Shown piece after piece: positions 43,462-52,089 of a stretch of 52,763 nucleotides of DNA. The first letter of the stretch is position 1, and each line of letters begins with the position of its first letter. Source of the stretch: Candidatus Parvarchaeota archaeon (lineage in GTDB: Archaea > Nanobdellota > Nanobdellia > Parvarchaeales > Parvarchaeaceae); contig JAMCSP010000019.1 in assembly GCA_023378865.1 (NCBI GenBank), forward strand, positions 1 through 52,763, read 5' to 3'. The notes under the pieces are model-generated. The model was not told where the DNA came from. It worked only from the letters and a program-made list of their open reading frames with translations, and searched no databases. Made by a program: the position numbers and the translations under genes.

Positions 43462-45501
43462 ATGAGTCTTGAAAATTTATTTAATGATGAGCTAGAAACC
43501 GCTGATATAGACCTGCTTGGTAGGTGCATAAGATACACTTTTAAGAATATGACTGGAAAAATTTCACAATATGCCAATTTGAAATTAAGAGATATTGTAA
43601 GCGACTTAAGAATTATCGCAGAGAGTACCAAAGACAAAGATGCAGTTATAGAAGCAGCAAAGACGATATGGAGGTATAATGAAAATGTATCTATTGCAAG
43701 ATATATAACCAATGTATTAAGAAACATTGCAGAAAGTACCAAAGACAAGAATAAGATTATCAACGCTGCCAGGATAATGTCTTTGGATGAAATAGTGAAT
43801 ACTGCAGGAAAAGCTGGAGTTAATTACTTTTACTTAACGCAAATTGCAGCATACACTGAAGATAAAGATGCAGTTATAGAAGCAGCAAAGACGATAGGAA
43901 AGTATGATGGAGATGCTACATGGAATATAGCCAGTATGCTAGGGGTTATTGCAAATAATACCAAAGACAAGAATAAGATTATCAACGCTGCCAGGATAAT
44001 GTCTTTGGATGAAATAGTGAATACTGCAGGAAAAGCTGGAGTTAATTACTTTTACTTAACGCAAATTGCAGCATACACTGAAGATAAAGATGCAGTTATA
44101 GAAGCAGCAAAGACGATAGGAAAGTATGATGGAGATGCTATAGGAAGTATTGTTGCACGGGATATAGCCGGCGAATTAGGAATCATTGCAGAGAAAACGA
44201 AAGACAAAGATGCAGTTATAGAAGCAGCAAAGACGATAGGTAAATATAATGAAAATTTATATATTGCACAAAATATAACCGGAGTATTAAGAAGTATTGC
44301 AGAGAATACGAAAAATAAACTTACCGTAATGACTGCCTGCAGAGTCATAAACTTGGCTGGTTGGGACATATCTGACATGCTTAAAGCCGAAGATTTCAAT
44401 ACTATAAGAAAAAGAAAGCTTGATGAATTGATAAACGACAAGGAAAGCATTGATTCAGTAGTTGCTTACCTAAAATCCGGCCTAAAACTACCTGTCCCAA
44501 CAAAGGAAAACATAAAAAACTATAAGGATGTAGCTTCGGAGTATGTTTCTAAGGAATATGGAATAAATAAGCATTTAAATATAAATCAGATCCTTATGCT
44601 GTTCTCTGTAGATGAGTATAACAGGAAAGAATTAGTTGAGTTGATTAATAGGTCCGATGAAACCGGACTTAAGACCTATAGCGTATCAGCTGAAGGAACA
44701 AAAAGATTGGAGATTGATAGGAATAAACTTCCTTACCTTTCCGTTATATCTATAACTAGATCTAAGGATAAAAACATAGACAAGGAGGCTTACAAATTGA
44801 TATCTAAGATTGTGGGTGAAAAGGCTGTTGAGAAGGCAAGAAATGAATTTAATTCGCATTATAAAAACAAAATAAAGGAGATAGCCTCTTATTTAAATAA
44901 AGGGAATACAGACAACGCCATAGAATTGCTTAAAACCATGAAAAATGAATCAATAGATGATGTTTTGGGCTGCATAAACTACAGTGACAGAGGGTTTACT
45001 GTGGGCAAGGTAGTTCTCAGAGCCGTAGAGAGCAACAATCCTCTGGATTATGACAATAGAGTGCAGATTGCATGTGTATACCTTCCAAGAAATTTTGAAG
45101 ACGGTATATACAATTACTGCAAAGATTATAAATCTGAAGACAGAGAAAAGGGCTTCATACTTGTAAGATATGACATTGGAGGAAAGGCTCTAGGAAGTGC
45201 CATATGCTACATGGAAGATAGTACTTTCCTTGTCGATTCGGTGGAGGGACACCGGACGTTCAGGAAGCCACAGGTATTCAAAGCGGTATATCAGGATCTA
45301 ATAGCTAGGGCTGAGGAGAAAGGCGCTAAAATAGCGATTTTCAGCAATAGTGGCACAAACGAGACTCCTAGGAAATTCATCGATTTTCTTCGAGATATGG
45401 GCCTGAAGCAAGTAAGCATAAAAATGAAACTTAACACTAACAGCTACCTAGAAGCCAATAAAAACAATGTAAGCGGATATATTGTACGTTTTAAGTCATA
45501 A
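43462..45501 (+). CDS. Large helical-repeat protein with separate C-terminal domain
   Basis: 679 residues. Residues about 35-290 are built of helical units of about 35-40 residues with the recurring phrase TKDKDAVIEAAKTIGKY or TKDKNKIINAARIMS, similar in style to HEAT/ARM or TPR-like solenoids. Two consecutive 74-residue blocks are identical over 60 residues at protein and DNA level. The middle (about 300-530) is helical and charged. The C-terminal part (about 560-679) looks like an alpha/beta domain (GFILVRYDIGGKALGSAIC, FLVDSVEG, AVYQDLIARAEEKGAKIAIF) with some likeness to GNAT acyltransferases, not enough to assign. A TATATATA box lies about 30 bp before ATG 43462. The gene follows two tRNA genes. 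Confidence 0.75.
   Translation: MSLENLFNDELETADIDLLGRCIRYTFKNMTGKISQYANLKLRDIVSDLRIIAESTKDKDAVIEAAKTIWRYNENVSIARYITNVLRNIAESTKDKNKIINAARIMSLDEIVNTAGKAGVNYFYLTQIAAYTEDKDAVIEAAKTIGKYDGDATWNIASMLGVIANNTKDKNKIINAARIMSLDEIVNTAGKAGVNYFYLTQIAAYTEDKDAVIEAAKTIGKYDGDAIGSIVARDIAGELGIIAEKTKDKDAVIEAAKTIGKYNENLYIAQNITGVLRSIAENTKNKLTVMTACRVINLAGWDISDMLKAEDFNTIRKRKLDELINDKESIDSVVAYLKSGLKLPVPTKENIKNYKDVASEYVSKEYGINKHLNINQILMLFSVDEYNRKELVELINRSDETGLKTYSVSAEGTKRLEIDRNKLPYLSVISITRSKDKNIDKEAYKLISKIVGEKAVEKARNEFNSHYKNKIKEIASYLNKGNTDNAIELLKTMKNESIDDVLGCINYSDRGFTVGKVVLRAVESNNPLDYDNRVQIACVYLPRNFEDGIYNYCKDYKSEDREKGFILVRYDIGGKALGSAICYMEDSTFLVDSVEGHRTFRKPQVFKAVYQDLIARAEEKGAKIAIFSNSGTNETPRKFIDFLRDMGLKQVSIKMKLNTNSYLEANKNNVSGYIVRFKS
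43737..43918 (+). repeat. 182-bp perfect direct repeat (copy 1; copy 2 at 43959-44140)
   Basis: These 182 bases recur without mismatch at 43959-44140, an in-frame offset of 222 bp (74 codons). Absence of any synonymous difference indicates very recent duplication or active homogenisation. Confidence 0.95.
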
Positions 45502-45509
45502 AAGCCTAT

Positions 45510-45590
45510 GAAGCAATCAGAATTTGCTTCTTATATAAAATTTCCTTACTGCGGTAAAATCATAATTGCTACTGTTACCATGATTGCTTC
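45510..45590. terminator. Inverted-repeat region after the helical-repeat gene
   Basis: GAAGCAATCA at 45510-45519 is perfectly complementary to TGATTGCTTC at 45581-45590. The first arm can also fold locally (GAAGCAA with TTGCTTC at 45524-45530), and AATCAT (45558-45563) can pair with ATGATT (45580-45585). These folds are mutually exclusive. The region lies between two convergent genes and may act as a bidirectional terminator. Confidence 0.4.
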
Positions 45591-45635
45591 GAAAAAACGT
45601 TTAAAAACTGATTAGTTGTGACTTGTTGAAATTTA

Positions 45636-46532
45636 TTATGCTTTAAGATAATTTAACAAAACTTTTCTAATATCAGTGTTCCTGAACAAAAAGCCTGCAT
45701 CGATCGCATTTTTAGGTACTACCTTTTGACTGGGGAAAAGCAAAAGCCTTGCCATATCACCTAAGAGTAGATTAATAAAAGAACTCGGTACCCTAATAAG
45801 CTTTTTCTTATGCTCTATTTCCGCAATAACAGAGAAAAACTCACTCATTTGTATAGGATTTGGAGAAACCGCATTAAATGGTCCTTTTAGGTTTTTATAA
45901 ATGATAAAGCGGATCATTTCAGATAAATCCTGCAAATCTATCCATGAAAGCCACTGGTCTTTTTCATAAGCAGAGAAACCTTTTTTTACTAACTTATCTA
46001 ATCTTTCAAGTATCCCACCTTTACCGATAACTATGCCAGTTCTTATTATAGAGACATTTATTCCAAATTTTGCTGCTTTCATTGCTTCGTTCTCCCACAT
46101 TATACAGGTCTTACTTAAAAAATCAGCGCCTATACCCGAGCTTTCATTTAGCTCTTCATTAGTATTTTTCTTGTAGTATCCTATTGCTGAGCTATTCACA
46201 AGGATTTTCGGCTTCTTCTCTGCTTTTTCTATTGCATCAACTATATATCTAGTAGAGATTATCCTGCTCTTAATTATAAGATCTTTTTCTTTTCTTGACC
46301 ATCGTTTATTTGCAATTGATTCCCCTGCTAAATTTATTACTGCATCGCAACCTGATACTGCACTTGCTAAGAAGTTTATATCCTGCTTATAAGGATTCCA
46401 TTTTAAGTATTTTATTTTCCCTTTATCCTCTGCTTCTCCTCTTGTAAGAACTAAAACTTCATTTTCACTTGATAAGTCGCCCACAAGCTTCTTACCTATA
46501 AAACCTGTGCCGCCTGCAATCACTATTTTCAT
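45636..46532 (-). CDS. NAD(P)-dependent epimerase, TIGR01777/YfcH (SDR39U1) family
   Basis: 298-residue extended short-chain dehydrogenase. The Rossmann motif GGTGFIG (residues 7-13) and NLAGESIANKRWS (about 66-78) are characteristic of the TIGR01777 group. SSAIGYY holds the catalytic Tyr. The C-terminal DUF1731 region (VVPKNAIDAGFLFRNTDIR) is present. Its substrate is unknown in general. Convergent with the helical-repeat gene and divergent from gapN. Confidence 0.9.
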   Translation of the reverse strand: MKIVIAGGTGFIGKKLVGDLSSENEVLVLTRGEAEDKGKIKYLKWNPYKQDINFLASAVSGCDAVINLAGESIANKRWSRKEKDLIIKSRIISTRYIVDAIEKAEKKPKILVNSSAIGYYKKNTNEELNESSGIGADFLSKTCIMWENEAMKAAKFGINVSIIRTGIVIGKGGILERLDKLVKKGFSAYEKDQWLSWIDLQDLSEMIRFIIYKNLKGPFNAVSPNPIQMSEFFSVIAEIEHKKKLIRVPSSFINLLLGDMARLLLFPSQKVVPKNAIDAGFLFRNTDIRKVLLNYLKA

Positions 46533-46605
46533 ATTTATTTATTAAGTTAGACAATACAAATAAAAAAGCGTTTATAGTAATAATTATTACTATTGTTAAT
46601 GAGAA

Positions 46606-46611
46606 GGTGAT
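46606..46611 (+). promoter_or_regulatory. Shine-Dalgarno site of gapN
   Basis: GGTGAT lies 4 bases before the ATG at 46616 and matches the archaeal anti-Shine-Dalgarno perfectly. It overlaps a GTG that could otherwise be taken as the start (46607), so it decides the start at 46616. Confidence 0.6.
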
Positions 46612-46615
46612 AAAC

Positions 46616-48139
46616 ATGGAAAAATTAAAATTAAGCGAATACTTTTCTGAAATCTATGAAGACGGAGAATATCCAAGATTTAAGGTTTTTATAGACGGCA
46701 AATGGGTTAAAACCAAGGATAAATTTGACTTGATAAGCAGCATTGATGAAAGCAAGATAGCTGAAGTTGGATTGGTAAGCAAAGAGGACTTAGAGCTTGC
46801 ATTAAAGTCTGCAGATGAAAATAAACATAAAATAAGGGATTTGGCGGCTATAGACCGCTTGGAATTAATAAACAAAGTGAGAAAGGAGATAGATTTGCAT
46901 AGAGAAGAAATAGTAGAAACATTAATGAAGGAATCCGGAAAAGCTTACAGCTCTGCAAACGGGGAAATAAATGCTACAATCGAAAGGCTGAGACTAAGCA
47001 TGGAGGATTCAAGAAAGATAATGGGAGAATATATCCCTGGGGATTGGTCAAGTGATACTACAAGAAAAATAGCATTAGTCATACGTGAACCATTGGGGGT
47101 AGTCCTGGGGATTTCTCCATTCAATTATCCTGTCTACACCTCTGTAGCAAAGATACTGCCTGCATTGCTCTCTGGAAATGCAGTAATAGTAAAACCACCC
47201 AGTTCTGATCCAATAGCACTGCTTATGTGCGCAGAGATATTCAGAAAATGCGGTGTACCTGCTGGAACTCTGCAAGTCATAACGGGAAGCGGAGAAATTA
47301 CAGGGGACAGCTTAACCGAAAGCGATAAAATAAACATGATAAGCTTTACAGGAAGTACAAATGTCGGAAAGCACATTTCGAACGTCGCCGGTCTTAAAAA
47401 AATACACCTTGAATTGGGAGGAAAAGGAACGGCAATAATCCTTGAGGATGCTGACCTAGAATTGGCAGCAAAAGAGTGTGTGAAAGGCTCCCTAGAACTT
47501 GCGGGACAAAGATGCGATGCTGTAAGTCGTGTACTGGTACTTGATTCCATAGCTGACAAATTCTACGAAAAACTTAAGGAACACTTAAAAGATTACAAGT
47601 TTGGTAATCCGCTTGATGGAAAAGACATCAATATGGGCCCGGTTATAAATAAAAAAGCAGCTGAAAGAATAGATTCAATGGTAAAAGATGCGGTCAAAAA
47701 AGGAGCTAAACTTGTTAGCGGCGGAAAATTCAAGGATTCTTATTATGAACCGACATTGCTTGAAGACGTTCCATTGACTGCTGACATAGCAAACGAGGAG
47801 ACCTTTGGGCCGGTAATAACGGCAATAAGAGTAAAGAATGAAGATGAAGCAATAAAGATTGCAAATGAATCAAAATACGGTCTTGACTCAGCGGTTTTCA
47901 CAAATGATTTTTACAAAAGCTGGAGGATAATGAAAGCATTGCAGGTAGGCAATGTAACCTTAAACGGCGCACCTTCGCATGGAACTGCTTACTTCCCATT
48001 TGGTGGAGTAAAGGATTCTGGTGCTGGAAAAGAGGGGGTTGGGTACAGCATAGAAGAAATGACAAACATAAAAACGATAATCTTTAATTTGGGAGCAAAG
48101 GATCTCGGAAAGCCATACAGTGGAGAATTTAAGGATTAA
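46616..48139 (+). CDS. gapN: Non-phosphorylating glyceraldehyde-3-phosphate dehydrogenase (GAPN)
   Basis: Aldehyde dehydrogenase that oxidises glyceraldehyde 3-phosphate directly to 3-phosphoglycerate. Catalytic residues are in place: Asn170 (PFNYP), Glu266 (HLELGGKG) and Cys300 in AGQRCDAVSRVL, a sequence characteristic of archaeal GAPN rather than general aldehyde dehydrogenases. FTGSTNVGK is the cofactor loop. Length of 507 residues is normal. Start chosen at ATG 46616 (see the Shine-Dalgarno site). With ApgM it implies a glycolytic trunk that skips substrate-level phosphorylation at this step. Another aldehyde substrate cannot be excluded. Confidence 0.88.
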   Translation: MEKLKLSEYFSEIYEDGEYPRFKVFIDGKWVKTKDKFDLISSIDESKIAEVGLVSKEDLELALKSADENKHKIRDLAAIDRLELINKVRKEIDLHREEIVETLMKESGKAYSSANGEINATIERLRLSMEDSRKIMGEYIPGDWSSDTTRKIALVIREPLGVVLGISPFNYPVYTSVAKILPALLSGNAVIVKPPSSDPIALLMCAEIFRKCGVPAGTLQVITGSGEITGDSLTESDKINMISFTGSTNVGKHISNVAGLKKIHLELGGKGTAIILEDADLELAAKECVKGSLELAGQRCDAVSRVLVLDSIADKFYEKLKEHLKDYKFGNPLDGKDINMGPVINKKAAERIDSMVKDAVKKGAKLVSGGKFKDSYYEPTLLEDVPLTADIANEETFGPVITAIRVKNEDEAIKIANESKYGLDSAVFTNDFYKSWRIMKALQVGNVTLNGAPSHGTAYFPFGGVKDSGAGKEGVGYSIEEMTNIKTIIFNLGAKDLGKPYSGEFKD

Positions 48140-48186
48140 ATAAACCTACTGCAGAAAGATTTATAGTAGTATAATTAAAAAATTAT

Positions 48187-48555
48187 ATGGGAAAGAATAA
48201 CATTAAGAACTTAGCAGAGTTAATATACGATCCGGAAGAGGATTTCTTGTTAAGCAAGCAGGCTGCAATGGGCATAGCTGAAAGATTCTATAAGGAATTA
48301 GGAGATAGGGCGGAAAAATTCACTTTATTCTACAAGTCAAACAAAGAGAAGGTATACAAGCTAGCTGAAAAATATATGAATTTAAATTCATTCTCTAAGC
48401 TATTTAATTCTCTTACAGATGAGAAGGCTATGCAGGGCTTAATTTACAAAAACTTATTGATGATGGAGAATGATTTAAGAAAAAATTCATATGATCTTAA
48501 AAATACCTATAGAGAGATAGAGAAAAAAATCGAAAAAGATTACACTAATTTTTAA
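48187..48555 (+). CDS. Small helical protein, unknown
   Basis: 122 residues, almost entirely helical, Lys/Glu/Leu-rich, no cysteine. It may form a short helical bundle (segments about 10-50, 54-75, 78-118). It follows gapN by 47 bp with an AT-rich promoter-like stretch between (TTTATAGTAGTATAA). No family is recognised. Confidence 0.55.
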   Translation: MGKNNIKNLAELIYDPEEDFLLSKQAAMGIAERFYKELGDRAEKFTLFYKSNKEKVYKLAEKYMNLNSFSKLFNSLTDEKAMQGLIYKNLLMMENDLRKNSYDLKNTYREIEKKIEKDYTNF

Positions 48556-48806
48556 AATACAATTACTCTTTGACATTATAAAAACAGTTGGGAATTCTTC
48601 CTTGTTTGATGAGTAATAAAAATCGACAAAGTATAAATATAGAAAAAGCCAGTATTGTACTTAAAGGCAGATTAGGCAATAAGCCGAAAGCGCTACACCT
48701 AGTTTGGGAAATCTGATAAAATCTACTCACGTAGATTAGCTATGTGCAGGAGAAGCAGGTTTCTCAGGAGTTGGTATAACCGCTGCAGCAGTTAATTGAT
48801 TAAAAT
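48556..48806 (+). other. Intergenic stretch with predicted hairpins and a possible small RNA or decayed gene
   Basis: The 251-bp gap has a TATA box (TATAAATA near 48631) followed by folded sequence: AATCTAC-TCAC-GTAGATT (48720-48737) is a perfect 7-bp hairpin, and GAGAA/TTCTC (48750-48765) forms another. An ORF from ATG 48609 gives 35 residues (starts MSNKNRQS) and ends at 48716. A +1 shift would continue it as a Arg/Cys-rich tail to about 48797. Two frames are thus open across much of it. It may be a structured RNA, a leader for the RNase P/proteasome operon, or a frameshifted small gene. I cannot decide. Confidence 0.3.
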
Positions 48807-49019
48807 ATGGAGTACAAAGAAATAAAGAAGCAGGGCTGGGAAAAAATAATAGAAGAATTAATCGTAGGCATAGTTTTATTCATAGGACTAGTTTCATTGC
48901 TTTACAGCTGGGTAGACAGCGTATTCGGCGTTATAGTGGGCATACCTATGCTTACTTTTCTCGGTATTCTGGCGTCTTTTCTAGTCGTTTATGCAATAAG
49001 GGTATTCGATAAAGGATAA
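48807..49019 (+). CDS. Two-helix membrane protein upstream of pop5
   Basis: 70 residues with two membrane helices (about 17-36 and 42-64) after an amphipathic, charged start (MEYKEIKKQGWEKII). Its stop is 3 bp before the Pop5 ATG, so it is probably first in the RNase P-proteasome-exosome operon. I recognise no family. Confidence 0.6.
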   Translation: MEYKEIKKQGWEKIIEELIVGIVLFIGLVSLLYSWVDSVFGVIVGIPMLTFLGILASFLVVYAIRVFDKG

Positions 49020-49022
49020 AAC

Positions 49023-49331
49023 ATGCGTTATAAAAAAAGGTATTTTCTAATTGAATTAGATGGAGTTTCAAACTCAGAAGATTTTGAAAAACAGCTGTAT
49101 TCTACATTGAATAGAATAGAACCCCTGCTTTCAATAAGATCAAACTTTCGGGTTATAAAAGATCTCATAAAGACTGATGGCAACAAGACCTTTGGAGTAA
49201 TAGCAGTAAACAATGAATACAAGTACAGAGTTATATTTTCCCTTTCATTGATTAGTAAGTTTTATAAATCAAACTTGCTTACAATAATGAATAGCGGAAA
49301 TATAAAAAAGATAAAATCTTTTAAATTTTAG
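49023..49331 (+). CDS. rnp2: RNase P protein component 2 (Pop5/Rnp2) homologue
   Basis: 102 residues. The opening RYKKRYFLIELDG, central NFRVIKDLIKTDGNKTFGVIAVNNEYKYRVIFSLSLI (read as a strand, a turn and a strand-helix between residues 39 and 75) and end SGNIKKIKSF correspond to the Pop5 ferredoxin-like fold, where RYRYI-x-EV, G-I-x-R and VSGTIKKAK are usual. Pop5 commonly precedes the proteasome alpha gene in archaeal genomes, as here (10-bp gap). No RNase P RNA or other protein subunit is seen in the window. Sequence conservation is weak, so confidence rests partly on context. Confidence 0.6.
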   Translation: MRYKKRYFLIELDGVSNSEDFEKQLYSTLNRIEPLLSIRSNFRVIKDLIKTDGNKTFGVIAVNNEYKYRVIFSLSLISKFYKSNLLTIMNSGNIKKIKSFKF

Positions 49332-49341
49332 GAGGAAAACA

Positions 49342-50052
49342 ATGGAACCACCAGGGGATTTAATGGGATATGACAGAGCGATAACACTCTTCAATCCAGA
49401 CGGAAGAATTCTGCAGGTAGAATACGCTAAAAGAACCGTTTCACAGGGTTTTGCAGCGGTCGGCTTGGCAGGAAAGGAATGCATAGTTTTTGTCGCAGAC
49501 AGAAAAGCGCATGAACTTGAAAAATTAGTAATACCGGAAAGCATAGAAAAGATATTCCAAATAGATTTGCACATGGCTGCAGCGATATCTGGAATGATAG
49601 CTGATGGAAGAACACTTATAGATAAAGCACAGAATAGTGCGCAGGAATACAAAATGACTTATAATCAACCGGCTGATATACTACTAATAGTAAAGGGAAT
49701 AAGCGCTGAAATGCAGGCACTTACACAGTACGGCGGTGCAAGGCCATTCGGTGTTAGCATACTTTTCGGGGGGCTTAAAGACGGGAAAACATATCTTTAC
49801 ATGCTTGACCCTAGCGGAACATTTTTCCAGTACAGGGCTATAGCGATAGGCGGAAATTCAGAGACTATAAACAAAATACTTGAAAAAGAATATAAGACGG
49901 ATATGAATGCAGAATCACTGATTGATCTTGGAATGAAAGCAATCAAATCGGATGAAAGCAAGAATTCTCCGGAGAGATTCGAAATAGCCGTAATCGACAA
50001 GGACGGCTTCAGGAAACTCAGCAAAGAAGAGATAGCTAAATACATAAAATAA
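49342..50052 (+). CDS. psmA: Proteasome subunit alpha
   Basis: Outer-ring subunit of the 20S proteasome, 236 residues. The N-terminal GYDRAITLFNPDGRILQVEYA signature (residues about 9-29) gates the pore. The conserved RPFGVSILFGG and PSGTFFQYRAIAIGG are further hallmarks. It has AGGAGG 8 bases before its ATG. Gene order pop5-psmA-SBDS-rrp4-rrp41 is the conserved archaeal superoperon. Confidence 0.96.
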   Translation: MEPPGDLMGYDRAITLFNPDGRILQVEYAKRTVSQGFAAVGLAGKECIVFVADRKAHELEKLVIPESIEKIFQIDLHMAAAISGMIADGRTLIDKAQNSAQEYKMTYNQPADILLIVKGISAEMQALTQYGGARPFGVSILFGGLKDGKTYLYMLDPSGTFFQYRAIAIGGNSETINKILEKEYKTDMNAESLIDLGMKAIKSDESKNSPERFEIAVIDKDGFRKLSKEEIAKYIK

Positions 50053-50055
50053 TTC

Positions 50056-50730
50056 ATGGTAGATAGAGTAACTGCCAGATTAGAAAAGAACGGCAAAAGA
50101 TACGAGATAGAAGTGGACTGTGAGAAGGCCATGGATATCAAGGAAGGAAGAAGCAATGATATAGATTCCGCACTTCTTGTAGATAAGGTATTCAAGGATA
50201 TTAAAAAAGGTGAGGTCGCAGGAAACCTTCAAAAGGAACTTGGAACCGATGATATACGAAAATTAGCCATGAAAATAATAAAAGAGGGAGAAGTGCAATT
50301 GAGTACAGCTTACAAACAAAAAAAGGCCGAGATGCTTAAAAAGAGAATAATAGACAGGATAGCAAGCATGGCCATAGACTTAAACACCAATCTACCAATA
50401 CCAAGGCAAAGAATAGAAATCGCAATGCAACAGGTCCACCACAATTTTGATATAAACAAACCGGAAAAAGAACAATTCGAGGAAGTACTGCTTAAGCTGA
50501 AAAAGATTCTGCCTATAAAATTGGGAGAGTTCGATTACACTGTAGAGGTACCAATACAGTATGGAAATGACGCAATGTTATATTTAAAAAGGTTGACGAA
50601 CATAAAAGATAGTACAAGAAACGATAATTCACTAATTGTGAATTTTTCAGTTAAGGCAGGAAATGAAAATGAGTTGCTGAGCAAGCTTAAAAGCATAACA
50701 CACGGCAGCATAAATATAAGGAAAATATGA
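50056..50730 (+). CDS. sdo1: SBDS protein (Shwachman-Bodian-Diamond homologue)
   Basis: Ribosome-maturation factor that helps release aIF6 from the large subunit. 224 residues with the three usual domains: N-terminal FYSH domain (ARLEKNGKRYEIEVDCEKA), helical middle (REKKAEMLKKRIIDRIA-type helix, then INTN-PIP-R, here DLNTNLPIPRQRIEIAM) and C-terminal ferredoxin-like domain (LPIKLGEFDYTVEVP). It starts 3 bp after psmA and overlaps rrp4 by 4 bp. Confidence 0.95.
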   Translation: MVDRVTARLEKNGKRYEIEVDCEKAMDIKEGRSNDIDSALLVDKVFKDIKKGEVAGNLQKELGTDDIRKLAMKIIKEGEVQLSTAYKQKKAEMLKKRIIDRIASMAIDLNTNLPIPRQRIEIAMQQVHHNFDINKPEKEQFEEVLLKLKKILPIKLGEFDYTVEVPIQYGNDAMLYLKRLTNIKDSTRNDNSLIVNFSVKAGNENELLSKLKSITHGSINIRKI

Positions 50731-51401
50731 TAAACGTAAAGAATTTTGACATAGTAACACCGGGAGAACTTCTCTCAGATGAAAGAAACGGAAGAGAGGG
50801 AACATATGAAGAAAATGAAAAAGTGTATTCCCAATTCTTAGGGATGGTACAGATTTCTGATAGAGGAATAAATGTAAACCCTCTTGCCGGAAACTATTAT
50901 CCAAAAGAAGGAGATGACATAATAGGTGAGGTCACAGAAGTATCTGCAAAGTACTGGGTTGTTGACATAAATGCACCATTCTACACTAGATTAGATATGA
51001 GGGATGTTAACTTTAGAGCAGAAGAAGGGGAGCTTGACAGATACATAGATATAGGCGAGCTTGTTTACGCAAGGGTTTTCAGGGTATATACAAACAATGC
51101 AGCTGACATTTCAATGCGCGGTACAAGATATGGAAAACTTGAATCCAAGATGGTAAGTAAGATAGATCCGGTTAAGCTTCCCAGATTAATAGGAAAAGAA
51201 GGCGCAATGATAAACATGATTAAGGATGAAACAAAATGCGATATAGTCATTGGACAAAATGGGGTAGTGTGGGTAGACGGCGAAGACAATAACAGAGCCG
51301 CTGCATTATCAGCAATAAAATTCATAGACGAGCATTATGTGGATTCAGACCTTGCAGAAAAGGTCAGGAGGTTACTTGAAGATGTACGAGGAAAGATTTG
51401 A
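50727..51401 (+). CDS. rrp4: Exosome RNA-binding subunit Rrp4
   Basis: RNA-binding cap of the archaeal exosome, 224 residues. N-terminal domain (VTPGELLSD), S1 domain (about 64-140: GDDIIGEVTEVSAKYWVVDI) and KH domain with GKEGAMINMI (about 156-165). The order and lengths match Rrp4. It overlaps SBDS by 4 bp (ATGA) and rrp41 by 20 bp. Confidence 0.95.
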   Translation: MINVKNFDIVTPGELLSDERNGREGTYEENEKVYSQFLGMVQISDRGINVNPLAGNYYPKEGDDIIGEVTEVSAKYWVVDINAPFYTRLDMRDVNFRAEEGELDRYIDIGELVYARVFRVYTNNAADISMRGTRYGKLESKMVSKIDPVKLPRLIGKEGAMINMIKDETKCDIVIGQNGVVWVDGEDNNRAAALSAIKFIDEHYVDSDLAEKVRRLLEDVRGKI

Positions 51402-52089
51402 TAAGCGAAAATTTGATGAATTGAGGCCGATGGAAGCAGAAACAGGCATAATACCGAATGCAAAGGGCAGTGCTAGGTTCAAGATAGGAAATACTGAAGC
51501 GATTGCAGCAGTTTACGGTCCGGAAGAAGTAAAACCAAGACACATAGAAAAAGTAAATAAAGGTATAATAGTGTGCAAATACGACATGCTCCCTTTTTCA
51601 GTACCTGACAGAGCAAAGCCAGGAATGGACAGAAGAGACATAGAGATAAGCCAGGTTATAACTAATGCATTGAACAGAGCTGTTATCCTTGAGGATATGC
51701 CAAGGGCAATGGTAAATGTCAGAATATACATTACACAGGCAGACGCCGGAACAAGATGTGCAAGCTTAACTGCTGCCTCGATGGCGTGTGCAGATGCAGG
51801 ATTACCGATGAGAGATTTGGTTGCAGCGGTAGCAGCGGGCAAAATAGGAGACAGTATATGCTTGGACCTTACTAAAGAAGAGGAGGACTTTCATGAGGGG
51901 GGTGCTACAGATGTTCCAATAGGCATTCTTCCATCTAAGAATGAGATAGTCCTTCTTCAACTTGATGGAAAAGTCACAAGGGAAGAACTTAAAAAGGTAA
52001 TAGAAATAGGTAAAAAGGGCGCAATGGAAATTTACGAGCTTGAAAAAGCCGCTCTAAAAAGGAGGTTTTTAAATGAAAGTAAAAGTTAG
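51382..52089 (+). CDS. rrp41: Exosome catalytic subunit Rrp41
   Basis: 3'-5' phosphorolytic RNase PH-like subunit, 235 residues. RPMEAETGIIPNAKGSARF and the hallmark ADAGTRCASLTAASMACADA are present, and the active-site Asp cluster lies in the AAGKIGD...DLTKEEED...GGATDVPIG stretch. The frame is open 15 codons further upstream, but ATG 51382 has GGAGG before it and gives the family N-terminus. It overlaps rrp4 by 20 bp. Rrp42, which normally follows and forms the alternating ring with Rrp41, is not the next gene. Confidence 0.95.
   Translation: MYEERFDKRKFDELRPMEAETGIIPNAKGSARFKIGNTEAIAAVYGPEEVKPRHIEKVNKGIIVCKYDMLPFSVPDRAKPGMDRRDIEISQVITNALNRAVILEDMPRAMVNVRIYITQADAGTRCASLTAASMACADAGLPMRDLVAAVAAGKIGDSICLDLTKEEEDFHEGGATDVPIGILPSKNEIVLLQLDGKVTREELKKVIEIGKKGAMEIYELEKAALKRRFLNESKS

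Noticed and set aside
43620-44330. Regular repeats suggesting a CRISPR array
   Set aside because: The repeats are in-frame coding units of one protein and have no spacer structure; no cas gene is near.
48609-48716. 35-residue ORF as a ribosomal protein
   Set aside because: The basic sequence looks ribosomal at first sight, but I could not match it to any archaeal ribosomal protein and it overlaps the TATA box and hairpins.
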